From Methylosinus trichosporium OB3b (GTDB lineage: Bacteria; Pseudomonadota; Alphaproteobacteria; Rhizobiales; Beijerinckiaceae), in NCBI RefSeq assembly GCF_002752655.1, contig NZ_CP023737.1:496001-560000 (forward strand): DNA of 64,000 bases, given 5' to 3'. Positions 35,913-44,688 of the stretch are shown one piece after another. Within the stretch, counting starts at the first letter, position 1; each line of letters begins with the position of its first letter. The translations under genes and the position numbers were made by a program. The notes beneath the pieces are model-generated. The model saw only the letters and a program-made list of their open reading frames with translations. It searched no databases and was not told where the DNA came from.

Positions 35913-36947
35913 TCAGAGCGCGAAGCGTCCGGCCAGCACCTCCTCGAGCGCGGCGGTCTCGCTCATCAGCCGCGCCGCCGCGCGCAGCAGCGGGGCGGCC
36001 AGCGCGCCGCCGCTGCCCTCGCCGAGCCGCATGGAGAGATCGAGCAGCGGGCGCGCGCCAATCGCCGCCATCATGCCGGCATGGCCGCGCTCGGCCGAGA
36101 CATGGGCGAAGATCAACCGCTCGGACAGTCCCGGCGACAGCCGCAGCGCCGCGAGCGCGGCGGCGCTGGAGATGAAGCCGTCGACCACCATCGCCTTGCC
36201 CGCCGCCGCTCCGCCGAGGAAGGCGCCCGCCATCATGGCGATCTCCAGCCCGCCGAACTCCCCGAGCACCGCCAAAGGCTCGGTCGCGCTCGTCCGCGCC
36301 GCCGCGCGCTCCAGCGCCGCATATTTACGCGCGAGACCCTCGCTGTCATGGCCGGCTCCGGCGCCGACGCAATCGGCGAGAGGCGCCGGAGCGAGACGAT
36401 GCATGATCAGCGCCGCCGCAGCGCTGTTGCCGATGCCCATCTCGCCGATCACCAGCGCCTCGGCGCCCGAGGCCGCCGCAATCTCGGAGCCGCGAATGAG
36501 CGCCGCCTCGACCTCGGCCTCGGTCAGCGCCGGCTCGACCGCGGCGTTGCGCGAGCCGCGCCGGATCTTGGCGTCGATAAGGCCCGCATGGGCGGGAAGA
36601 TCGGCGTCCACCCCGGCGTCGACGACCACCACCTCGACCCCGCAGGCGGCGGCCAGCGCATTGACGCTGGCGCGGCCGGCGAGGAAAGTCGCCGTCATCG
36701 CCGTGGTGACGGCGGAGGGATAAGCGGAGACGCCCTCGGCCGTGAGTCCATGGTCGCCGGCGAAGACGAATGCCGTCACGCGCTCGATCCGCGGCTTCTC
36801 GGTTCCCTGGATCAGCGCCAGCTGTAAGGCGAGGTCCTCGAGCCGGCCGAGCGAGCCCGGCGGCTTGGCGAGGCCGTCGAGCCGCGCGCGCAGGCGCGCC
36901 GCGAAAGCGGGATCGAAGGGGGGCAGGACGGGAGGTTGATAGGTCAA
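35913..36947 (-). CDS. cobT: Nicotinate-nucleotide-dimethylbenzimidazole phosphoribosyltransferase
   Basis: 344 residues, the usual length. LAKPPGSLGRLEDLALQLALIQG near the start, the VFAGDHGLTAEGVSAYP motif and EMGIGNSAAAAL are typical of CobT, with a C-terminal Glu-containing segment near the active site. It forms alpha-ribazole 5'-phosphate from nicotinate mononucleotide and dimethylbenzimidazole for the lower ligand of cobalamin. It overlaps cobQ by 4 bp (ATGA) and is the last gene of the operon. Confidence 0.94.
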   Translation of the reverse strand: MTYQPPVLPPFDPAFAARLRARLDGLAKPPGSLGRLEDLALQLALIQGTEKPRIERVTAFVFAGDHGLTAEGVSAYPSAVTTAMTATFLAGRASVNALAAACGVEVVVVDAGVDADLPAHAGLIDAKIRRGSRNAAVEPALTEAEVEAALIRGSEIAAASGAEALVIGEMGIGNSAAAALIMHRLAPAPLADCVGAGAGHDSEGLARKYAALERAAARTSATEPLAVLGEFGGLEIAMMAGAFLGGAAAGKAMVVDGFISSAAALAALRLSPGLSERLIFAHVSAERGHAGMMAAIGARPLLDLSMRLGEGSGGALAAPLLRAAARLMSETAALEEVLAGRFAL

Positions 36948-38404
36948 AGGCCGGCGATCCTTGCGATGGCGTCGATATCGAGGCTGCGCCGCAGCGTCTC
37001 GGCGAGCTGGTCGAGAGCGGCCTCCACCGCCTCGCCATGATCGCCGCCGGCGGAGGCGCCGCCGAAGCGGGCGAGCAGAGCGGCGCGCGCGGCGCCCTGG
37101 TCGAAGAGGCCGTGGATATAGGCGCCGGCGATGCGGCCGTCGGCGCTGACCGCGCCCTCGGCGGCGCCGTCGGCGCGCCGCAGCAACGGCCGGCCGAGCG
37201 CGGCGCCGACAGTGACGCCCGCATGTATCTCATAGCCCGCGAAGGCCGCCCCGCCGTCGGCGAGCGCGCCGCTCACCGGCCGCACGGTCTTCTCGCGCGC
37301 GAGCACGGTGTCGAGGTCGAGAAGGCCGAGGCCCGCGGCCTCGCCGGCCGGCCCCTCGAGGCCATGGGGATCGGCGATGCGGCGCCCGAGCATCTGAAAG
37401 CCGCCGCAGAGGCCGAGCACGCCGCCACCCCTGCGGACATGGGCCGCTATGTCGATGTCCCAGCCCTGCGCGCGCAGAAAGGCGAGATCGGCGATGGTCG
37501 CCTTGGTTCCGGGCAGGATCAGCAGATCGACGTCGCCGGGCAGCGGACGGCCCGGCTCGACGAAGCCGAAGGCGACGCCGGGCTCGGCCCGCAGCGGATC
37601 GAGATCGTCGAAATTGGCGATGTGCGGAAAGAGCAGAGCGGCGACGCGCAGCTTGCGCCCCGCGCCGGCCGGCGCACGGTCCAGCGCCACCGCGTCCTCG
37701 GCCGGCAGCAGCCGCGCCGCCGGCGCGAAAGGGACCATGCCGAGATCGCGCCAGCCGGTGCGCGCGACGATCTCGCGACGCCCTGCGTCGAAGAGCCGTG
37801 GATCGCCGCGGAACTTGTTGACGATGAAACCCTCGATGCGGCCGCGGTCGGCGTCGTCCAGCACCGCATGGGCTCCGACCAGCGCCGCGATCACATGGCC
37901 GCGCTCGATATCGCCGACGAGCACGACCGGGAGGTCGGCTGCATGGGCGAAGCCCATATTGGCGATGTCCCCGGCGCGAAGATTGGTCTCGGCCGGGCTG
38001 CCCGCGCCCTCGACCAGCACCAGATCCGCCTCGGCCGCGAGCCGGCGAAAACTGTCGAGCGCCAGATCCAGCAGCGCCGCCCGTCGGACAAGAAAATCCT
38101 GCGCCTGCAGCTCGCCGGCCACGCGCCCGCGCAGGATCAGCTGCGCGCCGATATCGCTCTGCGGCTTCAGCAGCACCGGATTCATATGGACGGTCGGCTC
38201 CGTGCGGCAGGCGCGCGCCTGCAGCGCCTGGGCGCGGCCGATCTCGCCGCCGCCGCGCGTCGCCGCGGCGTTGTTGCTCATATTCTGCGATTTGAACGGC
38301 CGCACCACGAGGCCGCGGTCGGCGAACACGCGGCACAGGCCCGCGACGAGGGTCGATTTGCCCACGTCCGAGCCGCAACCCTGCACCATCAGCGCCGCCG
38401 CCAT
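36944..38404 (-). CDS. cobQ: Cobyric acid synthase
   Basis: 486 residues from the ATG at 38402-38404 (MAAALMVQGCGSDVGKS); a start 12 codons upstream is open but adds only a Gly-rich leader. The N-terminal dethiobiotin-synthetase-like domain has the GCGSDVGKSTL phosphate loop. The C-terminal glutamine amidotransferase domain has the GLCGGFQMLG nucleophile-Cys motif and a conserved His near the end. It amidates four side chains of adenosylcobyrinic acid a,c-diamide. It overlaps cobD by 16 bp. Confidence 0.93.
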   Translation of the reverse strand: MAAALMVQGCGSDVGKSTLVAGLCRVFADRGLVVRPFKSQNMSNNAAATRGGGEIGRAQALQARACRTEPTVHMNPVLLKPQSDIGAQLILRGRVAGELQAQDFLVRRAALLDLALDSFRRLAAEADLVLVEGAGSPAETNLRAGDIANMGFAHAADLPVVLVGDIERGHVIAALVGAHAVLDDADRGRIEGFIVNKFRGDPRLFDAGRREIVARTGWRDLGMVPFAPAARLLPAEDAVALDRAPAGAGRKLRVAALLFPHIANFDDLDPLRAEPGVAFGFVEPGRPLPGDVDLLILPGTKATIADLAFLRAQGWDIDIAAHVRRGGGVLGLCGGFQMLGRRIADPHGLEGPAGEAAGLGLLDLDTVLAREKTVRPVSGALADGGAAFAGYEIHAGVTVGAALGRPLLRRADGAAEGAVSADGRIAGAYIHGLFDQGAARAALLARFGGASAGGDHGEAVEAALDQLAETLRRSLDIDAIARIAGL

Positions 38405-39318
38405 GCCGCCCCCGCCGCCAGCAGCCACAACAGGCCACAAGCTCCGACATAAACGCCCATGCCGCGGCGAAGGTCGCGCGCGTCCGGCGCCCGCCCCTCG
38501 CCGAACAGCGGCCGCTCCACCCGCACGCCGTCATAAGAGGCGGCCCCGCCCAGCCTCACCCCGAGCGCGCCCGCCATCGCCGCCTCCGGCCAGCCGGCGT
38601 TGGGGGAGGCGTGCTTGCGCGCGTCGCGCAGCATCGTCCTCCAGCCGCCGCCGCCGGCGAGCGCGATCAGAGCTCCGGCGAGCCGCGCGGGGACCAGATT
38701 CATCGCATCATCGGCGCGGGCGGAGGCCCAGCCGAAGCTGCGCCAGCGCGGCTCCTTATGGCCGATCAGGCTGTCGGCGGTGTTCACGGCCTTATAGGCG
38801 AAGAGTCCCGGCAGGCCGCCGACCGCCAGCCAGAAGGCCGGCGCGACCACCCCGTCATTGAAGCTCTCGGCGAGGCTCTCCAGCGCCGCGGCGGCGACGC
38901 CCTCGGCGTCCAGCCCTTCGACGTCGCGCCCGACGATGCGGCCGACGGCGAGCCGAGCCTCTGCGAGATCGCCGGCCTCGAGCTGCCGGCGCACGGCGGC
39001 GACATGATCATGCAGGCTGCGCTGCGCGAGGCCCGTGGTCGCCAGCAAGGCCAGCGCGCCCTGCCCCAGCGGCCCGCGTCCCGCCGCCCGCGTCGCCAGC
39101 GCGCCGGCGACCGCAGCCCCGCCGGCGACGAGCGCAAACGCAGCGACGCCGGAGAGCCGCCGCGCGGCCTCGCTGCGCTCGGGCCGGTTCCAGCGGCGCT
39201 CCAGCGCCGAGATGGCCGCGCCGACATGGGCGACCGGATGGGGAATGCGCCGATGCAGCCGGTCGGGATAGCCGACCGTCGCCTCGAGCACGAGCGCCGC
39301 GAGCGCGAGCCGGCTCAT
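38389..39318 (-). CDS. cobD: Adenosylcobinamide-phosphate synthase, membrane protein
   Basis: 309 residues from ATG 39316-39318, overlapping cobC by 4 bp. Several hydrophobic segments indicate an inner-membrane protein. CbiB/CobD family motifs are present: GYPDRLHR-IPHPVA near the start, ESFNDGVVAPAFW, YKAVNTADSLIGHK and DDAMNLVPARL. It attaches the aminopropanol arm to adenosylcobyric acid. The name cobD follows the aerobic-pathway usage; the enteric name is cbiB. Confidence 0.93.
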   Translation of the reverse strand: MSRLALAALVLEATVGYPDRLHRRIPHPVAHVGAAISALERRWNRPERSEAARRLSGVAAFALVAGGAAVAGALATRAAGRGPLGQGALALLATTGLAQRSLHDHVAAVRRQLEAGDLAEARLAVGRIVGRDVEGLDAEGVAAAALESLAESFNDGVVAPAFWLAVGGLPGLFAYKAVNTADSLIGHKEPRWRSFGWASARADDAMNLVPARLAGALIALAGGGGWRTMLRDARKHASPNAGWPEAAMAGALGVRLGGAASYDGVRVERPLFGEGRAPDARDLRRGMGVYVGACGLLWLLAAGAAWRRR

Positions 39319-40316
39319 GCGCTTCCCTCCAGCGCGGCGCGCAGCCGCTCGAGCTCCCGCTCCCGCGGCAGGCCGAAGCGCAGCCAGCGCGGCCGCAGCT
39401 CGAACGGACGCGTGAGCACGCCCGCCGCCGCCAGACGGCCGAAACGCTCGCCGGCGTCCTCCGCCTCGGCGAGACGGAACAGAGGCGTTCCGCCGATCAC
39501 CCGCAGCCCTGAGCGCGTCAGCAACAGGTCCAGAGCATCGGCGCGCGCACAAAGGCGCGCGCGGGCGCGACGGCGCCACTCGACATCCGGATAGGCGGCG
39601 AGGCCTGCCGCGATGGCGTCGGCGCCGACCGGCCATTCGCCGATCGCCCGCCGCAACCGCTGCGCCATCTGCGGCGGCGCGAGCGCAAAGCCGAGGCGCA
39701 GGCCGGCGAGGCCGTAGAACTTGCCGAAGGAACGCAACGCCAGAATGCGCTCATGGCCCGCCGCCGCCACGCTCGGCCGGTCCCACATATCAGCGAAGCT
39801 CTCGTCGACGATCAGCCAGCCGCGCCCGCCCAGCCGATCGGCAATGTCGAGGAGGTCGGCGCGCTCCCACATCCGCCCGTCCGGGTTGTTGGGATCGACG
39901 AGGACCACCGCTTCGGCCTCCTCCTCGCGCTCCACCAGCCGCGCGCCGGCCTCGGTCCAGGCCTCGCCATGGCTCGCATAGGTCGGCCCAGGCGCGAAGG
40001 CGGTCTTCGCGCCGAGGAGATGCGGCAGCAGGCGCAGCCCCGCCTCGGCGCCCGGAAGCGCGACGACCCGCTGCGGATCATCGACGCCGAAGGCGGCGCC
40101 GGCGGCGGCCTCCAGCGCGGCGATCTCCTCGGGGAAAGGCAGGCGCGCGCGGGCGGCGCAGCGCGCAGGCGGGGCCGGATAGGGATCGGGATTGACGCCG
40201 GTGGAGAGGTCGATCCACGGCCGCGGCGCCTGCGGCCACGCCAGCTCCGCGCCGGCCAGCCGGCCGCCGTGAAAGGTGAAGCCGTTCATCGCGCCGAGCG
40301 TGGTCGAGACGGTCAT
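39315..40316 (-). CDS. cobC: Threonine-phosphate decarboxylase, PLP-dependent
   Basis: 333 residues, a class I aminotransferase fold. LSTGVNPDPYP near the start, VLVDPNNPDG, VDESFAD and the SFGKFYGLAGLRLGFA segment with the PLP lysine are characteristic. It provides (R)-1-amino-2-propanol phosphate for the nucleotide loop. An AGGAGG site 8 nt upstream supports the start at 40316. The gene is the first downstream of a cobalamin riboswitch (40413-40587). Confidence 0.92.
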   Translation of the reverse strand: MTVSTTLGAMNGFTFHGGRLAGAELAWPQAPRPWIDLSTGVNPDPYPAPPARCAARARLPFPEEIAALEAAAGAAFGVDDPQRVVALPGAEAGLRLLPHLLGAKTAFAPGPTYASHGEAWTEAGARLVEREEEAEAVVLVDPNNPDGRMWERADLLDIADRLGGRGWLIVDESFADMWDRPSVAAAGHERILALRSFGKFYGLAGLRLGFALAPPQMAQRLRRAIGEWPVGADAIAAGLAAYPDVEWRRRARARLCARADALDLLLTRSGLRVIGGTPLFRLAEAEDAGERFGRLAAAGVLTRPFELRPRWLRFGLPRERELERLRAALEGSA

Positions 40317-40412
40317 GGCGCGCCCCTCCTGCGGCGGACCGGGGCGCGAACAGGCGGGCGCGAGCGCACGCGCCCCGCCATGAGGCGCGCCCCGCGCCCA
40401 TGGCGAAAGAAG

Positions 40413-40587
40413 ACGACTGGCAGGTCTCCTGGCTCGCGGGTCGTCGCGATGCTCCGTCGCCTTCCCGGGGGCGCTTTCGAAACGCCGCCCAGTGGCCTAT
40501 GACGGAAACGCTGGCCGCTCACAGTTGCGGGGGCAGCCCGGGTTTCACCCGAGTTCCCTTTTCATCCCCTGGCGGGGAACCTGTCGT
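40413..40587 (-). promoter_or_regulatory. Cobalamin (adenosylcobalamin) riboswitch
   Basis: Read on the minus strand, the region carries the conserved aptamer blocks in order: a P1 strand (ACGAC at 40587-40583), the GGGCTGCCCCCGCAACTG block (about 40518-40540), GCCACTG (40496-40490), and the B12 box AGCCAGGAGACCTGCC (40434-40419). The closing P1 strand GTCGT is at 40417-40413. It lies 97 nt upstream of cobC. By family knowledge binding of the cofactor lowers expression of the cobC-cobD-cobQ-cobT operon. Confidence 0.93.
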
Positions 40588-40641
40588 GAGCGCCGATATA
40601 TCAGCGCGCTTCGAAATTCGTCAACGCGGAGCCAGAGCCCT

Positions 40642-41154
40642 GTGACCTCGACTCTCATCCTCGGCGGCGCCCGCTCCGGCAAGAGCGCCCATGCGCTGCG
40701 GCTCGCCGAGGCCAGCGGACGCCGGCCGGCGATGATCGCGACGGCGCAGGCGCTCGACGCGGAAATGGCCGAGCGGATCGCCCGCCACCGGGCCGAGCGC
40801 GGCGCGCGCTGGCGCACGCTCGAAGCGCCGCTCGACCTTCCCGCCGCGCTCGCGCAGATCGCGGCGGAGGAGATCGCGGTGATCGACTGCCTGACCTTGT
40901 GGGTCTCCAATCTGATGCTCGCCGAACGCGACGTCGCACGCGAGACGGCGCATCTCCTCGAAGCGATGCGGGAGAAGGAGCTGCTGCTGGTCGCCAATGA
41001 GGTCGGCCTCGGCATCGTGCCCGAAAATGCGCTGGCGCGCCGCTTCCGCGACGAGGCCGGCCGGGTCAATCAGCGGGTGGCCGCGGCGGCGGATCATGTG
41101 GTCTTCATCGCCGCCGGCCTGCCACTGACGCTGAAGGCGCCGACCATATCCTGA
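40642..41154 (+). CDS. cobP: Bifunctional adenosylcobinamide kinase/guanylyltransferase
   Basis: 170 residues from a GTG at 40642-40644, chosen because the phosphate-loop motif LILGGARSGKSAHAL must lie at the very N-terminus. The longer open frame upstream reads antisense to the riboswitch. DCLTLWVSNLM and VANEVGLGIVPENALARRFRDEAGRVNQ are signature segments. It phosphorylates adenosylcobinamide and then forms the GDP derivative. It is divergent from the cob operon, so its own promoter would lie close to or within the riboswitch region. Confidence 0.9.
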   Translation: MTSTLILGGARSGKSAHALRLAEASGRRPAMIATAQALDAEMAERIARHRAERGARWRTLEAPLDLPAALAQIAAEEIAVIDCLTLWVSNLMLAERDVARETAHLLEAMREKELLLVANEVGLGIVPENALARRFRDEAGRVNQRVAAAADHVVFIAAGLPLTLKAPTIS

Positions 41155-41246
41155 GAGGAAGTCGCGTGACGGCCCTTGCCAAGGATTCGGCGGTTTGGCA
41201 TATGTGGCCTGCCCCGACAGGCGCAAGACGCCCGAATCGGCGCAGC

Positions 41247-41340
41247 GGAGACGTGGCCGAGAGGCTGAAGGCGGCGGTTTGCTAAACCGTTATAGGGTTG
41301 TAAAGCCCTATCGAGGGTTCGAATCCCTCCGTCTCCGCCA
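41247..41340 (+). tRNA. tRNA-Ser(GCT)
   Basis: A 94-nt class II tRNA. The acceptor GGAGACG pairs with CGTCTCC, the anticodon loop holds GCT, a long variable arm is present, the T-loop is GGTTCGAATCC and the 3' CCA is encoded at 41338-41340. It decodes AGC/AGU. Confidence 0.95.
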
Positions 41341-41433
41341 AATAACGCGATTTTTCCTGATGTTACGGGACGTGATGTCCAGCGTCCGCGCCATCCCCGG
41401 GCGACGACGCGTCGACTCTTCAGCTTTGGAGAT

Positions 41434-41482
41434 TGGCGACCCCAGTAGGATTCGAACCTACGACCTACTGCTTCGAAGGCAG
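41434..41482. repeat. attL: displaced 3' part of tRNA-Arg(TCG)
   Basis: A 49-bp copy of the 3' part of the tRNA-Arg gene (CCA end, T arm and anticodon stem-loop, minus-strand sense). It matches 56477-56525 except at 41444 (A here, G in the intact tRNA). It lacks the D arm and 5' acceptor strand, so it is not a tRNA gene. The integrase gene begins 162 bp inside. The rest of the 41341-41644 gap shows only a repeated 14-mer (41563-41576). Confidence 0.92.
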
Positions 41483-41644
41483 GAAACAGGGCCGGACAGG
41501 GCGAGACAAAAGCAGACGCTCTAACCGGATTTTCCCTATATGTTGCTTGCGATTTGTCGGCATGTCCCGTAATGTCTAAGCCATTGGGTAACGACCCGAG
41601 ACGCCCTCGTTTTGTTACCCGGCCGATACCCCGAGGGGCGACCG

Positions 41645-42961
41645 ATGGCAAAGACGCTCACCACCGCAGCAATCAAGCAATTGAAGCCGGGCGCCGTGCG
41701 GCGAGAAATCCCAGACGGCGACCGCGGCGTTAATGGGCTCTATTTCGTCATTCAGCCGTCGGGCGCACGTTCCTGGGCTTTCCGCTACCGTTTCCAGGGA
41801 CAGGCCAGAAAGCTGACGTTTGACGGCTGCAAAGCGAAGAAGGCCGAAGACGCCGCCGAACAACTCACGCTTGCGAGAGAGCTTGCCAAACAGGCGATGG
41901 CTACGATTTCGCGTGGCGAAGACCCAGCGACTAAGAAGCAGGAAGCGAAGCGCCAAGCCGCCGCCGCCCGGCCGGCTCACGACCTGATCGAAAACGTCTG
42001 CGTCTCCTACATCGATCGGCAAGCGAAGCCGAACACGCGCGAGGCGTCATGGCGCGAGGTCGAGCGCATCCTGAACAAGGAAATCGTCCCGGCCTGGCGC
42101 GGCCGGCGCCTCGGCGACATCACACGCGGCGACATTCACGAGCTTCTCGACAAGATCAAAGATCGCCCGGCTCCGATCCTTGCGAACCGCACGCTCGCGG
42201 CCTTCCGCCGCGTCTGCAACTGGGCGATCGGCCGCGGGATAATCGAGGCCTCCCCCTGCGACCGCGTGAAGGCGCCAGTCGCCGAGACGAGCCGAGACCG
42301 TGTGCTGTCCGATAACGAGCTGCGGCTTACCTGGGGCGCGTTCGACGGCGCCGGCTGGCCGTTCGGCCCGATCGGGAAGCTTCTCCTCCTCACGGGCGCC
42401 CGGCGTGACGAGGTTGCGCATATGACCTGGAGCGAAGTCGACCTCGCCGGCAAGCTCTGGACGATTCCGAAGGAGCGGGCGAAGAACGGCGCCGCTCATG
42501 AAGTCCCGCTCTCCGCCACCGCCGTCGCGATCTTGAAGGGCCTTCCCAAGATCGAAGGCGGCAAGGACGCGCCGGGATACATCTTCACCACCACGGGCAA
42601 GACGCCCGTGTCGGGCTTCAGCAAGGCGAAAGACCAGTTCGACGCCGCTATTCTCGAGGCGATGCAGGCCGCTGCGGCCGATCCTGAGACAGTGAAGGCG
42701 CCCGAGCGCTGGACGCTTCACGACCTGCGCCGGACCTGCGCCAGCGGCATGGCCGGGCTCGGTATCGCGCCGCACGTCGTCGAGGCCGTGCTCAACCATC
42801 GCAGCGGAACCATCAAGGGCGTCGCTGCGGTCTACAACCGCTACAGCTACTCGGCGGAAAAGCGGGCGGCGCTGGACGCTTGGGCGCGGCGGCTCGACGC
42901 GATCGTGACCGGGCGCGCGGCGGCGAACGTCGTCGAGCTGAAGAAGAAGGGGCGGCGATGA
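41645..42961 (+). CDS. int: Tyrosine-type integrase (P4-like, DUF4102 arm domain)
   Basis: 438 residues from ATG 41645. An N-terminal arm-binding domain (about 1-95, LTTAAIKQLKPGAVRREIPDG and GLYFVIQPSGARSWAFRYR) is followed by a core-binding helical domain (about 105-205) and the catalytic domain (about 215-415). The Arg of LLTGARRDEVAHM, the HDLRRT motif, the His of LNHRSG and the nucleophile Tyr397 (VYNRY) are all present, so it appears active. It lies 162 bp from attL, as expected for a tRNA-targeting integrase. Confidence 0.95.
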   Translation: MAKTLTTAAIKQLKPGAVRREIPDGDRGVNGLYFVIQPSGARSWAFRYRFQGQARKLTFDGCKAKKAEDAAEQLTLARELAKQAMATISRGEDPATKKQEAKRQAAAARPAHDLIENVCVSYIDRQAKPNTREASWREVERILNKEIVPAWRGRRLGDITRGDIHELLDKIKDRPAPILANRTLAAFRRVCNWAIGRGIIEASPCDRVKAPVAETSRDRVLSDNELRLTWGAFDGAGWPFGPIGKLLLLTGARRDEVAHMTWSEVDLAGKLWTIPKERAKNGAAHEVPLSATAVAILKGLPKIEGGKDAPGYIFTTTGKTPVSGFSKAKDQFDAAILEAMQAAAADPETVKAPERWTLHDLRRTCASGMAGLGIAPHVVEAVLNHRSGTIKGVAAVYNRYSYSAEKRAALDAWARRLDAIVTGRAAANVVELKKKGRR

Positions 42962-43734
42962 CGGAAGCGACGGGAATCAGTGGCTATGACGCGACAACAG
43001 ACGAGCGTCGGCGCGCCCTTCTTCGCTCGCTCGGCGATAGTTTCGTCGCAAACGGCTTTGAGAGGCCGAACGAGCACGACCTGCACGCAATCTGGGCGCG
43101 GGGCCGCCTCATTCACAGCAACCCGCGGTTTTTGACACAGGACACCGGCGGACTCGGGCGCGAGAATACTCGCAAGCCCGTGGAAAAATTCTTGGCAGCG
43201 ATGTTAAAAGCGCAAGAAGCTTTCGATTAGTGTCTTGCTGTTGCTAAATTAGAATCTCCACCTGGACATTTCAACGTCGCACAAGAACTAATTGAACAAG
43301 CAGATATTTATGAGATTGATGATATAAAATCTTTGACATACCGAGTTCTACAAAAAGGTATCACGCCAAAGAAGCGCGAGCCGTTTCACGCTTACGACGC
43401 ATTCATCGCGCTCATTTGGAACGCTTGTAATCCGACGCCGTGCGGTCGGGCTCCATTCGTAAAGCTGCTCTTGGATTGTGAGGAAACTCTGCCGAAGTCC
43501 TATCGAGGCTTAACGAAGGAGAATGTCGGAGATCGCTACGACGCGTGGGTCAAGCGCAAGCCAGCGCGCCGGGCGGCGCATGAGCGCTTTATGCGAGAGC
43601 TGCCGCAGCCTCTGAGTCTCGAAGAATTTATCGAGGCCTCACGGCCATATCTCGAGCCGCCGCCACGGCCGGCGAGCTCGCGGAGACGCGGGCACCATGG
43701 TCCGCCATCCAAGGCCAATGCGAAACGTGCATAA
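42958..43734 (+). pseudogene. Hypothetical gene interrupted by an in-frame TAG
   Basis: The frame opens at ATG 42958, overlapping the int stop by 4 bp, and runs 90 codons to a TAG at 43228-43230. The same frame then stays open for 168 more codons to 43734, including about 100 bp before its first Met. The sequence round the stop (about 43200-43345) is strikingly AT-rich and uses codons such as TTA, ATA and AAA that are rare nearby. Either a nonsense mutation split one 258-codon gene, or the 90-residue protein and a 133-residue protein (start 43333) are made separately. I recognise no domain. The C-terminal end is Pro/Arg-rich and basic. Confidence 0.6.
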
Positions 43735-43853
43735 AGCATTGCTCTAACACATGGAAAATGTCGACGAACTTTCCGACCTTTTCCACTTCTGATTGAGGCC
43801 GATCCGCCTCCATCCTCGTCATGTCACGCAATGACGCGGACGGAGGGTGCGAA

Positions 43854-44057
43854 ATGGCAGACGACGATTTGATTCCTAAGCCGAAGCTTGCGGCCGAGAT
43901 TGGACGCTCGCCCCGCACGATCGCCCGATGGATGGCGGACGAACGCCTTAACTTCCCGAAGCCGATCAAAATCCGCGAACGCCTTTTCTTCCGGCGCTCC
44001 GAATGGGAAGCCTGGAAGGCTTGGCAAATTAGGAAGTCGATCGGGGAGGCCGTGTAA
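43854..44057 (+). CDS. AlpA/excisionase-like DNA-binding protein
   Basis: 67 residues from ATG 43854 with GGAGGG 6 nt upstream. The sequence fits a small winged helix: KPKLAAEIGRSPRTIARWM as the helix-turn-helix, then FPKPIKIRERLFFRRSEWEAWKA, the usual recognition wing of AlpA/MerR-type regulators. Such proteins control integrase expression or assist excision. It heads the run of small genes that follows. Confidence 0.82.
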   Translation: MADDDLIPKPKLAAEIGRSPRTIARWMADERLNFPKPIKIRERLFFRRSEWEAWKAWQIRKSIGEAV

Positions 44058-44059
44058 CG

Positions 44060-44317
44060 ATGACCTCCAAAGCAGCGAAGCCGGCCGCCTCGGGAGCGGA
44101 CCGGCCTCGGAACGATCACGTTGGCGCGCTGATCGGTTCTGAGATAGCCCAATCCCTCTCAGTCGATCAAGCGAAAATCCCCTCGCGCGCGACGCTCGCG
44201 AGGCGGTGGCCGGGGCTGCGGCTGAATCGTTACACGGGCCGCTGGCGCGACGACGCGACCGGCGCGCAGGGCGACGACTTTGCGACGCTCTCCGCTTATT
44301 TGCGGGAGGCGCGATAA
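44060..44317 (+). CDS. Hypothetical protein
   Basis: 85 residues, 2 bp after the AlpA-like gene. The protein is basic, with RATLARRWPGLRLNRYTGRWRDDATG in its second half; an N-terminal domain is not recognised. The stop overlaps the next start (TAATG), so translation is coupled. The W-G-L-N-Y-G-W-D pattern recurs in small phage proteins that pair with DUF6011 genes, but I cannot assign a function. Confidence 0.7.
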   Translation: MTSKAAKPAASGADRPRNDHVGALIGSEIAQSLSVDQAKIPSRATLARRWPGLRLNRYTGRWRDDATGAQGDDFATLSAYLREAR

Positions 44318-44688
44318 TGGCGAGCCTCTTCCGAACGATTCGCTTCGATGGCGAGACGCTGCGCGATCTTGGCGTCAATGACGACGGGACACTCTGGAAT
44401 CCTAACGGATATAGCGCCGATCGCGTTCGCGCCGCCGTCGCCGATGCTGAAGAGACGCTCCGCGAACGCCGCAAGGTCTCGGCCGCGAAGGGCGCCGTGA
44501 CCAATAAGAGGCGGCGCGACAAGCGAATCCACGACATCGCGAAAAAGATCATCGGCGGCGCGAATCTGTCGTCGACATCCTGCGTCTGCTGCGGCCGCGC
44601 TCTGACCGACCCTGAGACGATCGAGCGCGGTATTGGGCCGGAGTGCTGGTCACACGTTTTAGAGGCCATCGAGGAGTCGCGCCGATGA
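44317..44688 (+). CDS. DUF6011-like Cys-rich small protein
   Basis: 123 residues from ATG 44317. The C-terminal part has a putative zinc site of the DUF6011 type: SCVCCGRALTDPETIERGIGPECW, with CxxC and a later GPxC. The N-terminus is a basic helical stretch (KRRRDKRIHD). Such proteins are common in phages and their targets are unknown. It overlaps both neighbours. Confidence 0.78.
   Translation: MASLFRTIRFDGETLRDLGVNDDGTLWNPNGYSADRVRAAVADAEETLRERRKVSAAKGAVTNKRRRDKRIHDIAKKIIGGANLSSTSCVCCGRALTDPETIERGIGPECWSHVLEAIEESRR

Noticed and set aside
41434..41482. A second tRNA-Arg gene
   Set aside because: Only the 3' part of the tRNA is present; the D arm and 5' acceptor strand are missing. It is the attachment repeat of the integrated element.
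43228..43230. TAG recoding as a general feature of the element
   Set aside because: No suppressor tRNA is visible in the window and I saw no other recognised element gene interrupted by TAG, so a local mutation is more likely.
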